The position numbers were made by a program, and so were the translations under genes. A stretch of 64,000 nt of DNA. Source: Denitromonas sp. (lineage in GTDB: Bacteria > Pseudomonadota > Gammaproteobacteria > Burkholderiales > Rhodocyclaceae). The DNA lies in the NCBI RefSeq assembly GCF_034676725.1, contig NZ_JAUCBR010000004.1:1937501-2001500 (forward strand), read 5' to 3'. This document shows, piece after piece, positions 1 to 7,874 of this stretch (the stretch's first letter is position 1; every line of letters starts with the position of its first letter). The notes beneath the pieces are model-generated. The model did no database searches and had not been told where the DNA came from. It worked only from the letters and a program-made list of their open reading frames with translations.

Positions 1-1
1 C

Positions 2-1609
2 ACCCGTTTCACCGACACCCCCACCCACGGCGGCCAGTTCTCGCTTGGTGCCTCGAGCGCCGATTCGGGCGTCTCCGGTGCCGCGCTCTACCGCTTTGGC
101 AGCCCGGATCATGCGCTGGTGGTCGGTGTCGCGGCCAAGGAGGTCGACGACTACGAAAGCCCGTCCGGCACGGTCGATCGCACCGGCTACTCGACCGACG
201 ACCTGCTGCTCAAATACGCCTTCCGCGTCTCTTCCGCCACCGAACTGCACCTCAATCTGCAGCGTCACAGCGATCACGACGTGTGGTACCCCGGCTCGGC
301 GCGCACCGGCGGCCAGGCGGGTGGCGCGGGCATTCCGGCGCTGCTGGGCACGGTCACCATCCACTCGCCCGAGCAGCACCGCGAGCTGATCGAAGGCGGC
401 ATCAAGACCGCGCTGGGCAGCGGCACGCTGATGGCCGAGGTCTACCGGCAAGAGGTGTTCCGCCAGATCCGCGCCTGGTCCGACAACCTTCAGCGCAACT
501 ATGTGCGCAACGATGTCACCTTCGTCACCCACGGCGCGCGCGGCCGCTACCTGCTGCCGATCGGCGACGACCATGTGCTCACCGTCGGTGCCGAGACCTG
601 GCAGATGACCGGCGACCCCGCCCGCTACATGGACAACAACGCGCCGCTGTTCAACAACAACGTGCGCAACGACCCCTTCAGCGACGGCGAGATCACCTCG
701 ACCGGCCTGTTCGTGCAGGACGAGATGCGCTTTGGTGCCACCCAGGTCGTCGCCGGCCTGCGCTTCGACCAGGTGCAGGGCGACGCCGCCCAGAAGGGCG
801 CGGCCACCACCGGGCTCGACAAGACCGACAACACCGTGTCGTGGACCCTCGGCGCCATCCACGCCGTGTCGCCGCTGCTCAACCCCTACATCAACATCGG
901 CAGCGCTTACCGTGCCGCCGACATGCGGGAGCGCTTCGAAGACGCGGCCCGTGGCGATGGCTACTACCACGTCGGCAACCCGCAGCTCGACCCCGAGCGC
1001 TCGACCAGCATCGAGATCGGCCTCAAGGGCCGCAACGCGTCCCTCGACTACAACCTGGCGCTCTTCCACACCCGCATCGACGATTACATCGCCGGCCGGG
1101 TCACCGGCACCAACGCGCCCAACGGCCTGCCGATCAAGCTCACCGAGAACCTCGACCAGGTGGTGATCTATGGCGCCGAAGGCAGCCTGAGCGTGCCGAT
1201 GGGACGCTATGTGGCTGATGCCGGCTTCACCTGGCTGCGCGGCGATAACAAGCAGGACGACGAGCCGCTGGCCGAGATGCCGCCGCCCGAAGTGCGCATC
1301 GGCTTCGGCCAGCCGGCCGAGCAGGGCTTTTACTGGCGCGGGCAGGTGCGTGCCGTGGCCCGGCAGGACCGCGTGGCGACGATCTTTACCAATGGCGGCG
1401 AAAACGAAACCGCCGGCTTCGTCACCGCCGACGCTGCCTTCGGCTGGCGCTTCGGCAAGATCGGTGGCCTGAACAGCGCCGATCTGGGCGTGAAGGTGAG
1501 CAACCTGTTCGACCGCGAGTACCACGAGCACACCACGCTCGGCCTGTCGGGGCAGGAGATCGCCGCCACCGGGCGCAACATTACCCTGACGCTGAGCGGG
1601 AGCTTCTGA
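2..1609 (+). CDS. TonB-dependent outer-membrane receptor (C-terminal part)
   Basis: The frame is open from the first bases of the window, so the N-terminus and plug domain lie upstream and only about 535 residues of beta-barrel are present. The sequence has the alternating aromatic/polar strands of a TonB receptor barrel. A typical late segment ends in a C-terminal aromatic (LTLSGSF), and a NLFDREYHEH box sits near the C-terminus, as in siderophore and vitamin receptors. One base separates it from the following ABC importer genes, which suggests the receptor and importer handle the same ligand. The ligand cannot be told from the sequence. Confidence 0.88.
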   Translation, partial: TRFTDTPTHGGQFSLGASSADSGVSGAALYRFGSPDHALVVGVAAKEVDDYESPSGTVDRTGYSTDDLLLKYAFRVSSATELHLNLQRHSDHDVWYPGSARTGGQAGGAGIPALLGTVTIHSPEQHRELIEGGIKTALGSGTLMAEVYRQEVFRQIRAWSDNLQRNYVRNDVTFVTHGARGRYLLPIGDDHVLTVGAETWQMTGDPARYMDNNAPLFNNNVRNDPFSDGEITSTGLFVQDEMRFGATQVVAGLRFDQVQGDAAQKGAATTGLDKTDNTVSWTLGAIHAVSPLLNPYINIGSAYRAADMRERFEDAARGDGYYHVGNPQLDPERSTSIEIGLKGRNASLDYNLALFHTRIDDYIAGRVTGTNAPNGLPIKLTENLDQVVIYGAEGSLSVPMGRYVADAGFTWLRGDNKQDDEPLAEMPPPEVRIGFGQPAEQGFYWRGQVRAVARQDRVATIFTNGGENETAGFVTADAAFGWRFGKIGGLNSADLGVKVSNLFDREYHEHTTLGLSGQEIAATGRNITLTLSGSF

Positions 1610-1610
1610 G

Positions 1611-2603
1611 ATGGCACAGCGGCTGTGGTGGATCGCGTGCGTCAGCGTGCTGATGATCAGCGCGCCGGCGCAGGCGGCGGATAAGCTGGCGCGGCTGGTG
1701 CTCGCCGGGCCGCCGGCGGCCGTGTCCTTCCCGCTGGTGCGCATGCTTGAGTCCGGCGCGCTGGCCGACGTGGCCGACACGGTCGAGTTCGTGCTGTGGC
1801 GCGACCCTGACCAGCTGCGCGTGCTGGCGCTGAACGGCAAGGCCGATGTGCTCGCCATGCCCACCAACGTCGCCGCCAATCTCTACAACAAGGGCGTGCC
1901 GCTGCAGCTGCTCAATGTGTCCACCTGGGGCATGCTGTGGCTGGTCAGCCGCGACCCGGAGGTGCGCACGCTGGCCGACCTCAAAGGCAAGGAGGTCGCC
2001 ATCCCCTTCCGCGCCGACATGCCCGACATCGTCTTCGGCGTGCTCGCCGAGGCGCAGGGCATCGCCCCCAAGCGCGACTTCCATCTGCGTTACGTGGCCT
2101 CGCCGCTGGACGCCATGCAGTTGCTGATCATGCGCCGCATCGACCACGCCCTGCTGGCCGAGCCGGCGGTGTCGATGGCGCTGCGCAAGACGCAGTCCTT
2201 TCCCATCAGCGTCATCGCGCCCGAGCTGCATCGCGGCGTGGACCTGCAGGCCGAATGGGGCAAGACCTTCAAGCGCGAGGCGCGCATGCCGCAGGCCGGT
2301 ATCGTGGCCATGGGCGCGGTTCTCAAAGACCCCGCGCTCGCCGCGCGCGTGGCCGATGCCTACGCCGACGCGCTGGTGTGGTGCGGCGATCATGCTATCG
2401 AATGCGGCCAGGCCGTGGCCCGCCATGTGCCCCAGCTCATGCCCGAGGCGGTGGCCGACTCGCTCGCCCATAGCCGCCTTGAGGCGGTGCCGGCGCAGGC
2501 AGCGCGTGACGAATTGCAGTTCTTCTTCGACCGCCTGATGGCCAAGGACCCCGCGCTGATCGGTGGCCGGCTGCCCGACGACGGCTTCTACGCGCCGCAA
2601 TGA
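1611..2603 (+). CDS. ABC transporter periplasmic substrate-binding protein (NMT1/THI5-like)
   Basis: This 330-residue protein has a cleavable signal peptide (positive and hydrophobic start, APAQAAD cleavage region near residue 22). It shows the layout of NMT1/THI5/SsuA-type binding proteins: a DVLAMPTNVAANLYNKG segment, a TLADLKGKEVAIPF segment and a region where the two lobes would close on the ligand. It begins one base after the receptor stop, and its TGA overlaps the permease ATG as ATGA, so translation is coupled. Members of this family bind thiamine precursors, sulfonates, nitrate and other small anions. The substrate here is unknown. Confidence 0.85.
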   Translation: MAQRLWWIACVSVLMISAPAQAADKLARLVLAGPPAAVSFPLVRMLESGALADVADTVEFVLWRDPDQLRVLALNGKADVLAMPTNVAANLYNKGVPLQLLNVSTWGMLWLVSRDPEVRTLADLKGKEVAIPFRADMPDIVFGVLAEAQGIAPKRDFHLRYVASPLDAMQLLIMRRIDHALLAEPAVSMALRKTQSFPISVIAPELHRGVDLQAEWGKTFKREARMPQAGIVAMGAVLKDPALAARVADAYADALVWCGDHAIECGQAVARHVPQLMPEAVADSLAHSRLEAVPAQAARDELQFFFDRLMAKDPALIGGRLPDDGFYAPQ

Positions 2604-3391
2604 TCGGCATTGTCCGCCAATGGCTGGCCGGCCTGCCCGCCTACCTGTGGGGTGGCTGGGGCGCGATTGCCAGCCTCTTGCTGCTGCTGGCGGGCTGGGA
2701 GTTTGCCAGCCAGTGGCTGGACCCGCTGGCGCTGCCCGATCCGCGCACGGTGCTGGCCACCTTGCACGGCCTGCTCACGGACGGCAATGCGTGGTCCGAT
2801 CTGGGCATCACCGGCCGGCGTGCGCTCAGCGGCTTTGCCTTGTCGCTGGGCGTCGGCAGCGCGCTGGGCATGCTCGCCGGGCTGTCGATGACCGCCTCGA
2901 TGATGGCGCGGCCGTGGGTCACCGTGCTGGTCGGGACGCCGCCCATCGGCTGGCTGGTGCTGGCCATGCTGTGGTTTGGTGCCAGCGACGGCACGCCAGT
3001 ATTCACCGTGTTTGTCGCCTGTTTTCCGCCCATCTTCATCGGCGCCATGCAGGGCGTGCGCACGCTGGACGGTCAGCTGCGCGAGATGGCGCAGGCCTTC
3101 GCGCTGCCGCCGCTGCAGCGCCTGCTCGATCTCTATCTGCCGCATGTCTTGTCCTACCTGTTTCCGGCCTGGATCACCGCGCTCGGCGTGTCCTGGAAGG
3201 TGGTGGTGATGGCCGAGCTGCTGGCCACCGCCGATGGCGTGGGCGCGGCGCTGGCGGTGACCCGCTCGCAGCTGGACACCGCCGGCTCGCTGGCCTGGAT
3301 CGTGGCCGTGGTCGGCGCGCTGCTGGCGGTGGAGTACCTGTTGCTGGAGCCGGTCAAACGCGAGGTGGAACGATGGCGCACATTGGCGTGA
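2600..3391 (+). CDS. ABC transporter permease (SsuC/TauC-type)
   Basis: A 263-residue inner-membrane protein with about six hydrophobic segments. It has the binding-protein-dependent permease signature around ITALGVSWKVVVMAELLAT, corresponding to the EAA loop that contacts the ATPase. The ATG overlaps the stop of the binding-protein gene, and the ATPase start lies 19 bases inside its 3' end. It should form the channel of an importer with its two neighbours. Confidence 0.87.
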   Translation: MIGIVRQWLAGLPAYLWGGWGAIASLLLLLAGWEFASQWLDPLALPDPRTVLATLHGLLTDGNAWSDLGITGRRALSGFALSLGVGSALGMLAGLSMTASMMARPWVTVLVGTPPIGWLVLAMLWFGASDGTPVFTVFVACFPPIFIGAMQGVRTLDGQLREMAQAFALPPLQRLLDLYLPHVLSYLFPAWITALGVSWKVVVMAELLATADGVGAALAVTRSQLDTAGSLAWIVAVVGALLAVEYLLLEPVKREVERWRTLA

Positions 3392-4179
3392 GCACCGCCG
3401 CGCTGGAGCTGGCCGGCGTCGGCCATGCCTACGGGGCGCGCACGGTGTTGTCGGGCATCGACCTGCACCTGCCGGCCGGGCGCATTCATGCGCTGGTCGG
3501 CCCCTCGGGCTGTGGCAAGACCACGCTGCTGCATCTGGTCGCCGGCCTGCTGCCGCTGCAAGATGGCGCCATTCGCAACGGCTTCGCGCGCAGCGCCTGC
3601 ATGTTCCAGCAGCCGCGCCTGTTGCCGTGGAAGAGCGCGCTCGACAACATTGCGCTCGGCCTCAAGGCGCGTGGCGTGCCGCGTGCCGCGCGCCATGCGC
3701 AGGCGCGCGATCAGGCGCGGCGCTTCGGGCTGGACGACACCGCGCTGGCGCAATATCCGCAGCAGCTCTCCGGCGGCATGCAAAGCCGCGTCGCGCTGGC
3801 CCGGGCGCTGGTGCTGGCGCCCGATCTGCTGCTGCTCGACGAAGCCTTCTCGGCGCTTGATGTCGGCCTCAAGGCCGAGCTGTACCGCCAGTTGCTGGCC
3901 GAGCAGGCGCGACGGCCGATGGCGGTGCTGATGATCACCCACGATCTCATGGAGGCCGTGCGCCTCGCCCACGCGGTGTGGGTGATGGCGCCCGAGCCCG
4001 GCCGCATCGCCACGGACTTTCGCTTCGACGATGCGCCCGCACAGCGCAGCGACGCGCAGGTCTACGCACGCACGGCCGGCCTGCTCGAAGACGCCACGGT
4101 GCGCGCCAGCTTCGGCCTGGACACGCTGCCGGCGGCTGCACCGCTCGCGCTGGCTTCGGTCGGGGGGCTGCGATGCTGA
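3373..4179 (+). CDS. ABC transporter ATP-binding protein (SsuB/TauB-type)
   Basis: The start at 3373 (MAHIGVSTAALELAG) is chosen because it gives a normal 268-residue ATPase. The frame is open further upstream, but that part is the permease region. Walker A is GPSGCGKTTL, the Q-loop is MFQQPRLLPW, the signature is LSGGMQSRVALARAL, Walker B is LLLLDEAFSALD and the H-loop is MITHDLMEA. The 3' end overlaps the NnrS start as ATGCTGA. It energises the importer of this operon. Confidence 0.92.
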   Translation: MAHIGVSTAALELAGVGHAYGARTVLSGIDLHLPAGRIHALVGPSGCGKTTLLHLVAGLLPLQDGAIRNGFARSACMFQQPRLLPWKSALDNIALGLKARGVPRAARHAQARDQARRFGLDDTALAQYPQQLSGGMQSRVALARALVLAPDLLLLDEAFSALDVGLKAELYRQLLAEQARRPMAVLMITHDLMEAVRLAHAVWVMAPEPGRIATDFRFDDAPAQRSDAQVYARTAGLLEDATVRASFGLDTLPAAAPLALASVGGLRC

Positions 4180-5381
4180 AGCGCCTGCTGGCTGCGCCAA
4201 TCCTGCTGTGCGCCTTCCGTCCGCTGTTCCTGCTGGCGGCCGTCTCGGCCGTGCTCTGCATGGCCGCGTGGCTGGGCTTCTTGCTGCTCGGCCTGCCGCT
4301 GCCCGCGGTGCCGGGCGGGCCGGTGGTGTGGCATGCGCACGAGTTGCTCTTCGGCTTCACCTTTGCGGCGATTGCCGGCTTCGTGCTCACCGCCGTGCCG
4401 GAGTTTGTCGATGGCCCGGCCGCACCGCGCCCGGCGGTGCTGGCGCTGGTGCTGCTGTGGCTGGGCGCCCGCCTGGCCTGGTCGGCCAGCGGGGCGGTCG
4501 GGCTGTGGCCGGCGGCGGTGTTGAATGTGGCGCCGGTGCTGGTGCTGATCGCGCTCGTGGCGCCCCTGCTGTGGCGCGACCCGGCGCGGCGGCATCTCAG
4601 CATTCTGTGGGCCCTGCTCGCGTGGCTGGCGGTGACGGTCGGCTTCTACACCGACGTGCTGCGCGGCGAATCGCCCCTGCGCAGCCTGCATGCCGGTATC
4701 GGCGTGGTGATGGTGCTGGTGGTGGTCGTGATGAGCCGTATCTCGATGCGCGTGGTCAATTCGGCGCTCGACACGCTGGGCGAAACCGCCGTCAGCTACC
4801 TCGCCCGGCCGCCACGCCGCCATCTGGCGGTGGCCTGCATCGTGTTGTTCACCGTGGCCGACGGGCTCGCGCCCGGCGCACCCACGGCCGGCTGGCTGGC
4901 GCTGGCGACCGCGGCGGCACTGTTCAATCTGCAGGGCGACTGGCATCTGGGCCGGGTGCTGCTGCGCCGCTGGGTGCTCATGCTGTATGCCGTGTATGTG
5001 GCGATGGCGCTGGGTTACGCGCTGATCGGCGTGGCCGTGCTGACCGGGCTCGGTAGCGTCAGCGGCGGGCGGCATCTGCTCGCCATCGGTGCGCTGGGGC
5101 TGAGCATTTTCGTGGTGATGAACATCGCCGGGCGCATTCACACCGGGCGCGAGCTGGATACCCGGCGCTGGATTCCGGTCGCTGCCGGCGTCTTGTTGCT
5201 GGCGGCCGTGGGGCGTGCCGGCTGGTCATGGTGGCCGGCTGACGGGGCGCTGCTGCTGTGGCTGGCGGGGGGCGGCTGGCTGTTCGCCTTCGGCGGGTTC
5301 ATCGCGCACTACCTGCCGCTCTATTTGCAGCCGCGCCCGGATGGCGGGCTCGGCTGCGAAGGGGTGATGGACTCAGACTGA
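4173..5381 (+). CDS. nnrS: NnrS family membrane protein
   Basis: A 402-residue protein with about 11-12 hydrophobic segments. It shows the family hallmarks near the N-terminus: FRPLF, WHAHELLFGF and AIAGFVLTAVPEF. The start at 4173 overlaps the ATPase stop. NnrS proteins are haem- and copper-containing membrane proteins of denitrifiers and pathogens that protect against nitric oxide stress. Here the gene closes an importer operon rather than sitting beside nir or nor genes. The 3' end overlaps the convergent SDR gene by nine bases. Confidence 0.9.
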   Translation: MLKRLLAAPILLCAFRPLFLLAAVSAVLCMAAWLGFLLLGLPLPAVPGGPVVWHAHELLFGFTFAAIAGFVLTAVPEFVDGPAAPRPAVLALVLLWLGARLAWSASGAVGLWPAAVLNVAPVLVLIALVAPLLWRDPARRHLSILWALLAWLAVTVGFYTDVLRGESPLRSLHAGIGVVMVLVVVVMSRISMRVVNSALDTLGETAVSYLARPPRRHLAVACIVLFTVADGLAPGAPTAGWLALATAAALFNLQGDWHLGRVLLRRWVLMLYAVYVAMALGYALIGVAVLTGLGSVSGGRHLLAIGALGLSIFVVMNIAGRIHTGRELDTRRWIPVAAGVLLLAAVGRAGWSWWPADGALLLWLAGGGWLFAFGGFIAHYLPLYLQPRPDGGLGCEGVMDSD

Positions 5382-6077
5382 GCGGGTGATGCCGCCATCG
5401 ACCCGCAAATTCTGGCCGGTGATGTAGCTCGCGTCGTCGCCGGCGAGGAAGACGATGGCTTTCGACACCTCCTCCACCCGCCCGTAGCGCCCCATCGGAA
5501 TGCGCGCACGGCGGTCGTCCTTCTCCGGCAGGCTGTCGATGAAGCCGGGCAGCACGTTGTTCATGCGGATCCTGTCCTTGGCGTACTGGTCGGCAAACAG
5601 CTTGGTGAAAGCCGCCAGCCCGGCGCGGAACACGCCCGAGGTGGGAAAGGTCGCTTCGGGTTCGAAGGTGGCATAGGTCGAGATGTTCACGATGCTGCCG
5701 CCGCCCTGCGCCTGCATGATCGGCGTCACCAGTCGGGCGATGCGCACCACGTTGAGCAGATAGGTGTTCATGCCCGCCAGCCAGTCGGCGTCGGTCATGG
5801 CCAGGATGTCGCCCTTCGGGCCGTGGCCGGCACTGTTGACCACCGCGTCGATCCGGCCCCACTTGGCCATCGCCGCATCGACCAGCGCCTGCAGGTCGGC
5901 CGGCGACTGGTTGGAGCCGGTCAGCCCGATACCGCCCAGCGCCGCGCCGAGCGCTTCGCCCTTGCCGGATGAGGACAGCACCGCCACCGCGTAACCGGCT
6001 TCGGCCATCGCGCGTGCCGCGTCGGCGCCCATGCCGCTGCCACCGCCAATGATGAGGGCCACTTTCTGTTCGTTCAT
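5373..6077 (-). CDS. SDR family protein with altered active-site motif
   Basis: A 234-residue short-chain dehydrogenase/reductase fold. The nucleotide-binding stretch is IIGGGSGMGADAA at the N-terminus, NSAG follows beta4, and the C-terminal YITGQNLRVDGG is typical. At the place of the usual catalytic YxxxK the protein reads FPTSGVFRAGLAAF, so tyrosine and lysine appear to be replaced by Ser and Arg. The following NNVLPGFIDSLPE segment is well formed, so the gene does not look decayed. It is divergent from a LysR gene at 6255, its probable regulator. Substrate unknown. Confidence 0.8.
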   Translation of the reverse strand: MNEQKVALIIGGGSGMGADAARAMAEAGYAVAVLSSSGKGEALGAALGGIGLTGSNQSPADLQALVDAAMAKWGRIDAVVNSAGHGPKGDILAMTDADWLAGMNTYLLNVVRIARLVTPIMQAQGGGSIVNISTYATFEPEATFPTSGVFRAGLAAFTKLFADQYAKDRIRMNNVLPGFIDSLPEKDDRRARIPMGRYGRVEEVSKAIVFLAGDDASYITGQNLRVDGGITRSV

Positions 6078-6192
6078 GCTGTTCTCCTGTCAGGATTTGG
6101 CGCCATTCTAGACGTGTGGTGACTGTCGTGGCGCCGGGGCGCTGCGAGGTGGCCCGGTCGGTGGCGGCGAAATCGTCATGGCATAGCGGGGC

Positions 6193-6208
6193 GATCTGGT
6201 GTGTACTG
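6193..6208 (+). promoter_or_regulatory. Conserved box upstream of LysR gene
   Basis: The sequence GATCTGGTGTGTACTG lies about 60 bases before the LysR start. It recurs with three differences before the paralogous LysR gene at 30881. The shared position suggests an autoregulatory LysR site or a shared promoter element. Confidence 0.35.
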
Positions 6209-6254
6209 CGGTTATGCGGCGCCGCCGCATGCCACGTCTATCCCAGGGTCTGCC

Positions 6255-7157
6255 ATGGAGCTCTACCACCTCAAAACCTTCGTCACCGTCGCGGAGGAAC
6301 GCCACCTGACGCGCGCCGCCGAGCGCCTGTGCGTCAGTCAGCCGGCCATCAGCGCGCACATCAAGGCGCTCGAAGAAGAGCTTGGCCTTGCGCTGTTCGA
6401 GCGCACGCCCAAGGGCATGCTGCCGACCGCGGCCGGCGAGGCCTTGCTCGCCCGCGCCCGGCGAGCGCTGGCGGCGGTGGGCGAGGTCGGGCTGCATGCG
6501 CAGGAGTTGCGCGGCGAGGTGATCGGTGCGGTACGCATCGGCCTCAATACCGATGCGGGCTTCCTGCGGCTGGTGGAGCTGCAAAGCCTGCTCAAGGCGC
6601 GCCACCCGCGGCTGGAGATCGAATTCCTCGGCGGCACCACCGGCGCCAACCTGCCCAAGCTCAAGAGCGGCCGGCTCGATGCCAGCTTTGTCAGCGGCAC
6701 GCTTGATGACGACCTGTTCGACAGCCAGGTGCTGCGTGAAGAGGAGATGGCCATCGCTGCGCCGGTGGCCCTGCGCGAGGCGATCGGTGCGGCCGATGTG
6801 GCCACGCTCGCCCGCCAGTCGTGGATCCATTCCTCACCCGACCGGGTGCAGCACGCGGTGATGCAGTCGCTGTTCGAACCGCACGGCCTGTGGCCTGAGC
6901 GCAGCATGCTGGCCAACCAGAAAGACGCCGTGCTGGCCATGGTCGCCGCCGGGGTCGGGCTGGCGATCACCCGCTTGCAGGATATCGAACGCGCCGCCGA
7001 GTCGGGCGCCATCTACGCCGTGCCGCTTCCGCTGGCGCCGACGCCAACCGTCAGTTTGCGTTTTGCGTGCCTCAAACGGCGCACCGAGGAGCCGGTGCTG
7101 CGGGCGCTGCGGGCGGCGGTGCTGGGGGTTTGGGAAGCGTCGGATCGGGGTGGGTAG
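6255..7157 (+). CDS. LysR-family transcriptional regulator
   Basis: A 300-residue regulator. The start at 6255 (MELYHLKTF) puts the winged HTH at residues 1-60: HLTRAAERLCVSQPAISAHIKALEEELG. The rest is a LysR substrate-binding domain. It is a close paralog of the gene at 30881, also 300 residues, and both share RIGLNTDA and NLP segments. It is divergent from the SDR gene at 5373-6077, which it may control. The effector is unknown. Confidence 0.88.
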   Translation: MELYHLKTFVTVAEERHLTRAAERLCVSQPAISAHIKALEEELGLALFERTPKGMLPTAAGEALLARARRALAAVGEVGLHAQELRGEVIGAVRIGLNTDAGFLRLVELQSLLKARHPRLEIEFLGGTTGANLPKLKSGRLDASFVSGTLDDDLFDSQVLREEEMAIAAPVALREAIGAADVATLARQSWIHSSPDRVQHAVMQSLFEPHGLWPERSMLANQKDAVLAMVAAGVGLAITRLQDIERAAESGAIYAVPLPLAPTPTVSLRFACLKRRTEEPVLRALRAAVLGVWEASDRGG

Positions 7158-7201
7158 GTTGCAATTCCCGTCGGTTATTGCAACCTAAGTTTCTAGGGCA
7201 C

Positions 7202-7777
7202 CTACTTGGCGAGGAAAGTGACTATGGCCCAAGACCCCATCAAGGCCGCCGTGACTAGACCTACAAGAGTTTTCAGTGGCTCGCGGTTTTCCTCCAGTCG
7301 TAGCCATCTCCACATCGAGTGGAACCGCCCCGAAAATTTATTGAGGTTGTGTCTTTCCTCAAACCGGTCTCTCTCATGGCGAGTTACCCGAAGGTCATTT
7401 GCTGAAAAGTACATTGGCGAACAGTGCCATGCACCTTCCTTTCGCAGTCTTTCTGGCGTGAAATACAGTGCGTTGACGGCAATTTGTTCGCCGTTTTTTG
7501 CCTCTAGTATTCTGCGAGCGTCATCGCTTGCTAGATACCGAACTGGTGATCTGTCGTGGTCTGGCGCAATAAACTTCGTAACCGTCCGAGTTTTGGTGAC
7601 GACCCGATCAGGAAAGTCCTCAATGACTTTGTGGCTGCCGATGTCTCGTAGGTAGACAGAAAATATCAGTGTGTCTCGCCACGCATACTCATGCAGTGAG
7701 GCTCGGTCGCAACCAGCGTGCTGCCATCGACGTTCTATTTCGTCTAGCGTGAATAATTCCTTTTCAGGCAGTGGCAT
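7202..7777 (-). CDS. Hypothetical protein with C-terminal membrane anchor
   Basis: I do not recognise this family. The protein is about 191 residues from ATG 7777 (MPLPEKELFTLDEIE); a TTG at 7795 would add six residues, and neither start has a clear ribosome site. The body is charged and soluble-looking. The last 25 residues form a hydrophobic helix (TLVGLVTAALMGSWAIVTFLAK), so it is probably tail-anchored. The DNA is visibly lower in GC and uses A/T-ending codons much more than its neighbours, which suggests acquisition by transfer. The flanking genes give no hint of function. Confidence 0.6.
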   Translation of the reverse strand: MPLPEKELFTLDEIERRWQHAGCDRASLHEYAWRDTLIFSVYLRDIGSHKVIEDFPDRVVTKTRTVTKFIAPDHDRSPVRYLASDDARRILEAKNGEQIAVNALYFTPERLRKEGAWHCSPMYFSANDLRVTRHERDRFEERHNLNKFSGRFHSMWRWLRLEENREPLKTLVGLVTAALMGSWAIVTFLAK

Positions 7778-7874
7778 TGACTGGATGTCCGACAAAAGCT
7801 GGTTGTTAATGCCCGTAAATCATACGCGTTGGTTGTGGTGTGCGCATTCTCTCGTCTAAAAATTTTGCGCGGCG

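Noticed and set aside
2563..3372. N-terminal extension of the ABC ATPase frame
   Set aside because: It lies over the permease gene, is Arg/Ala/Gly-rich, and the ATPase is full length from 3373.
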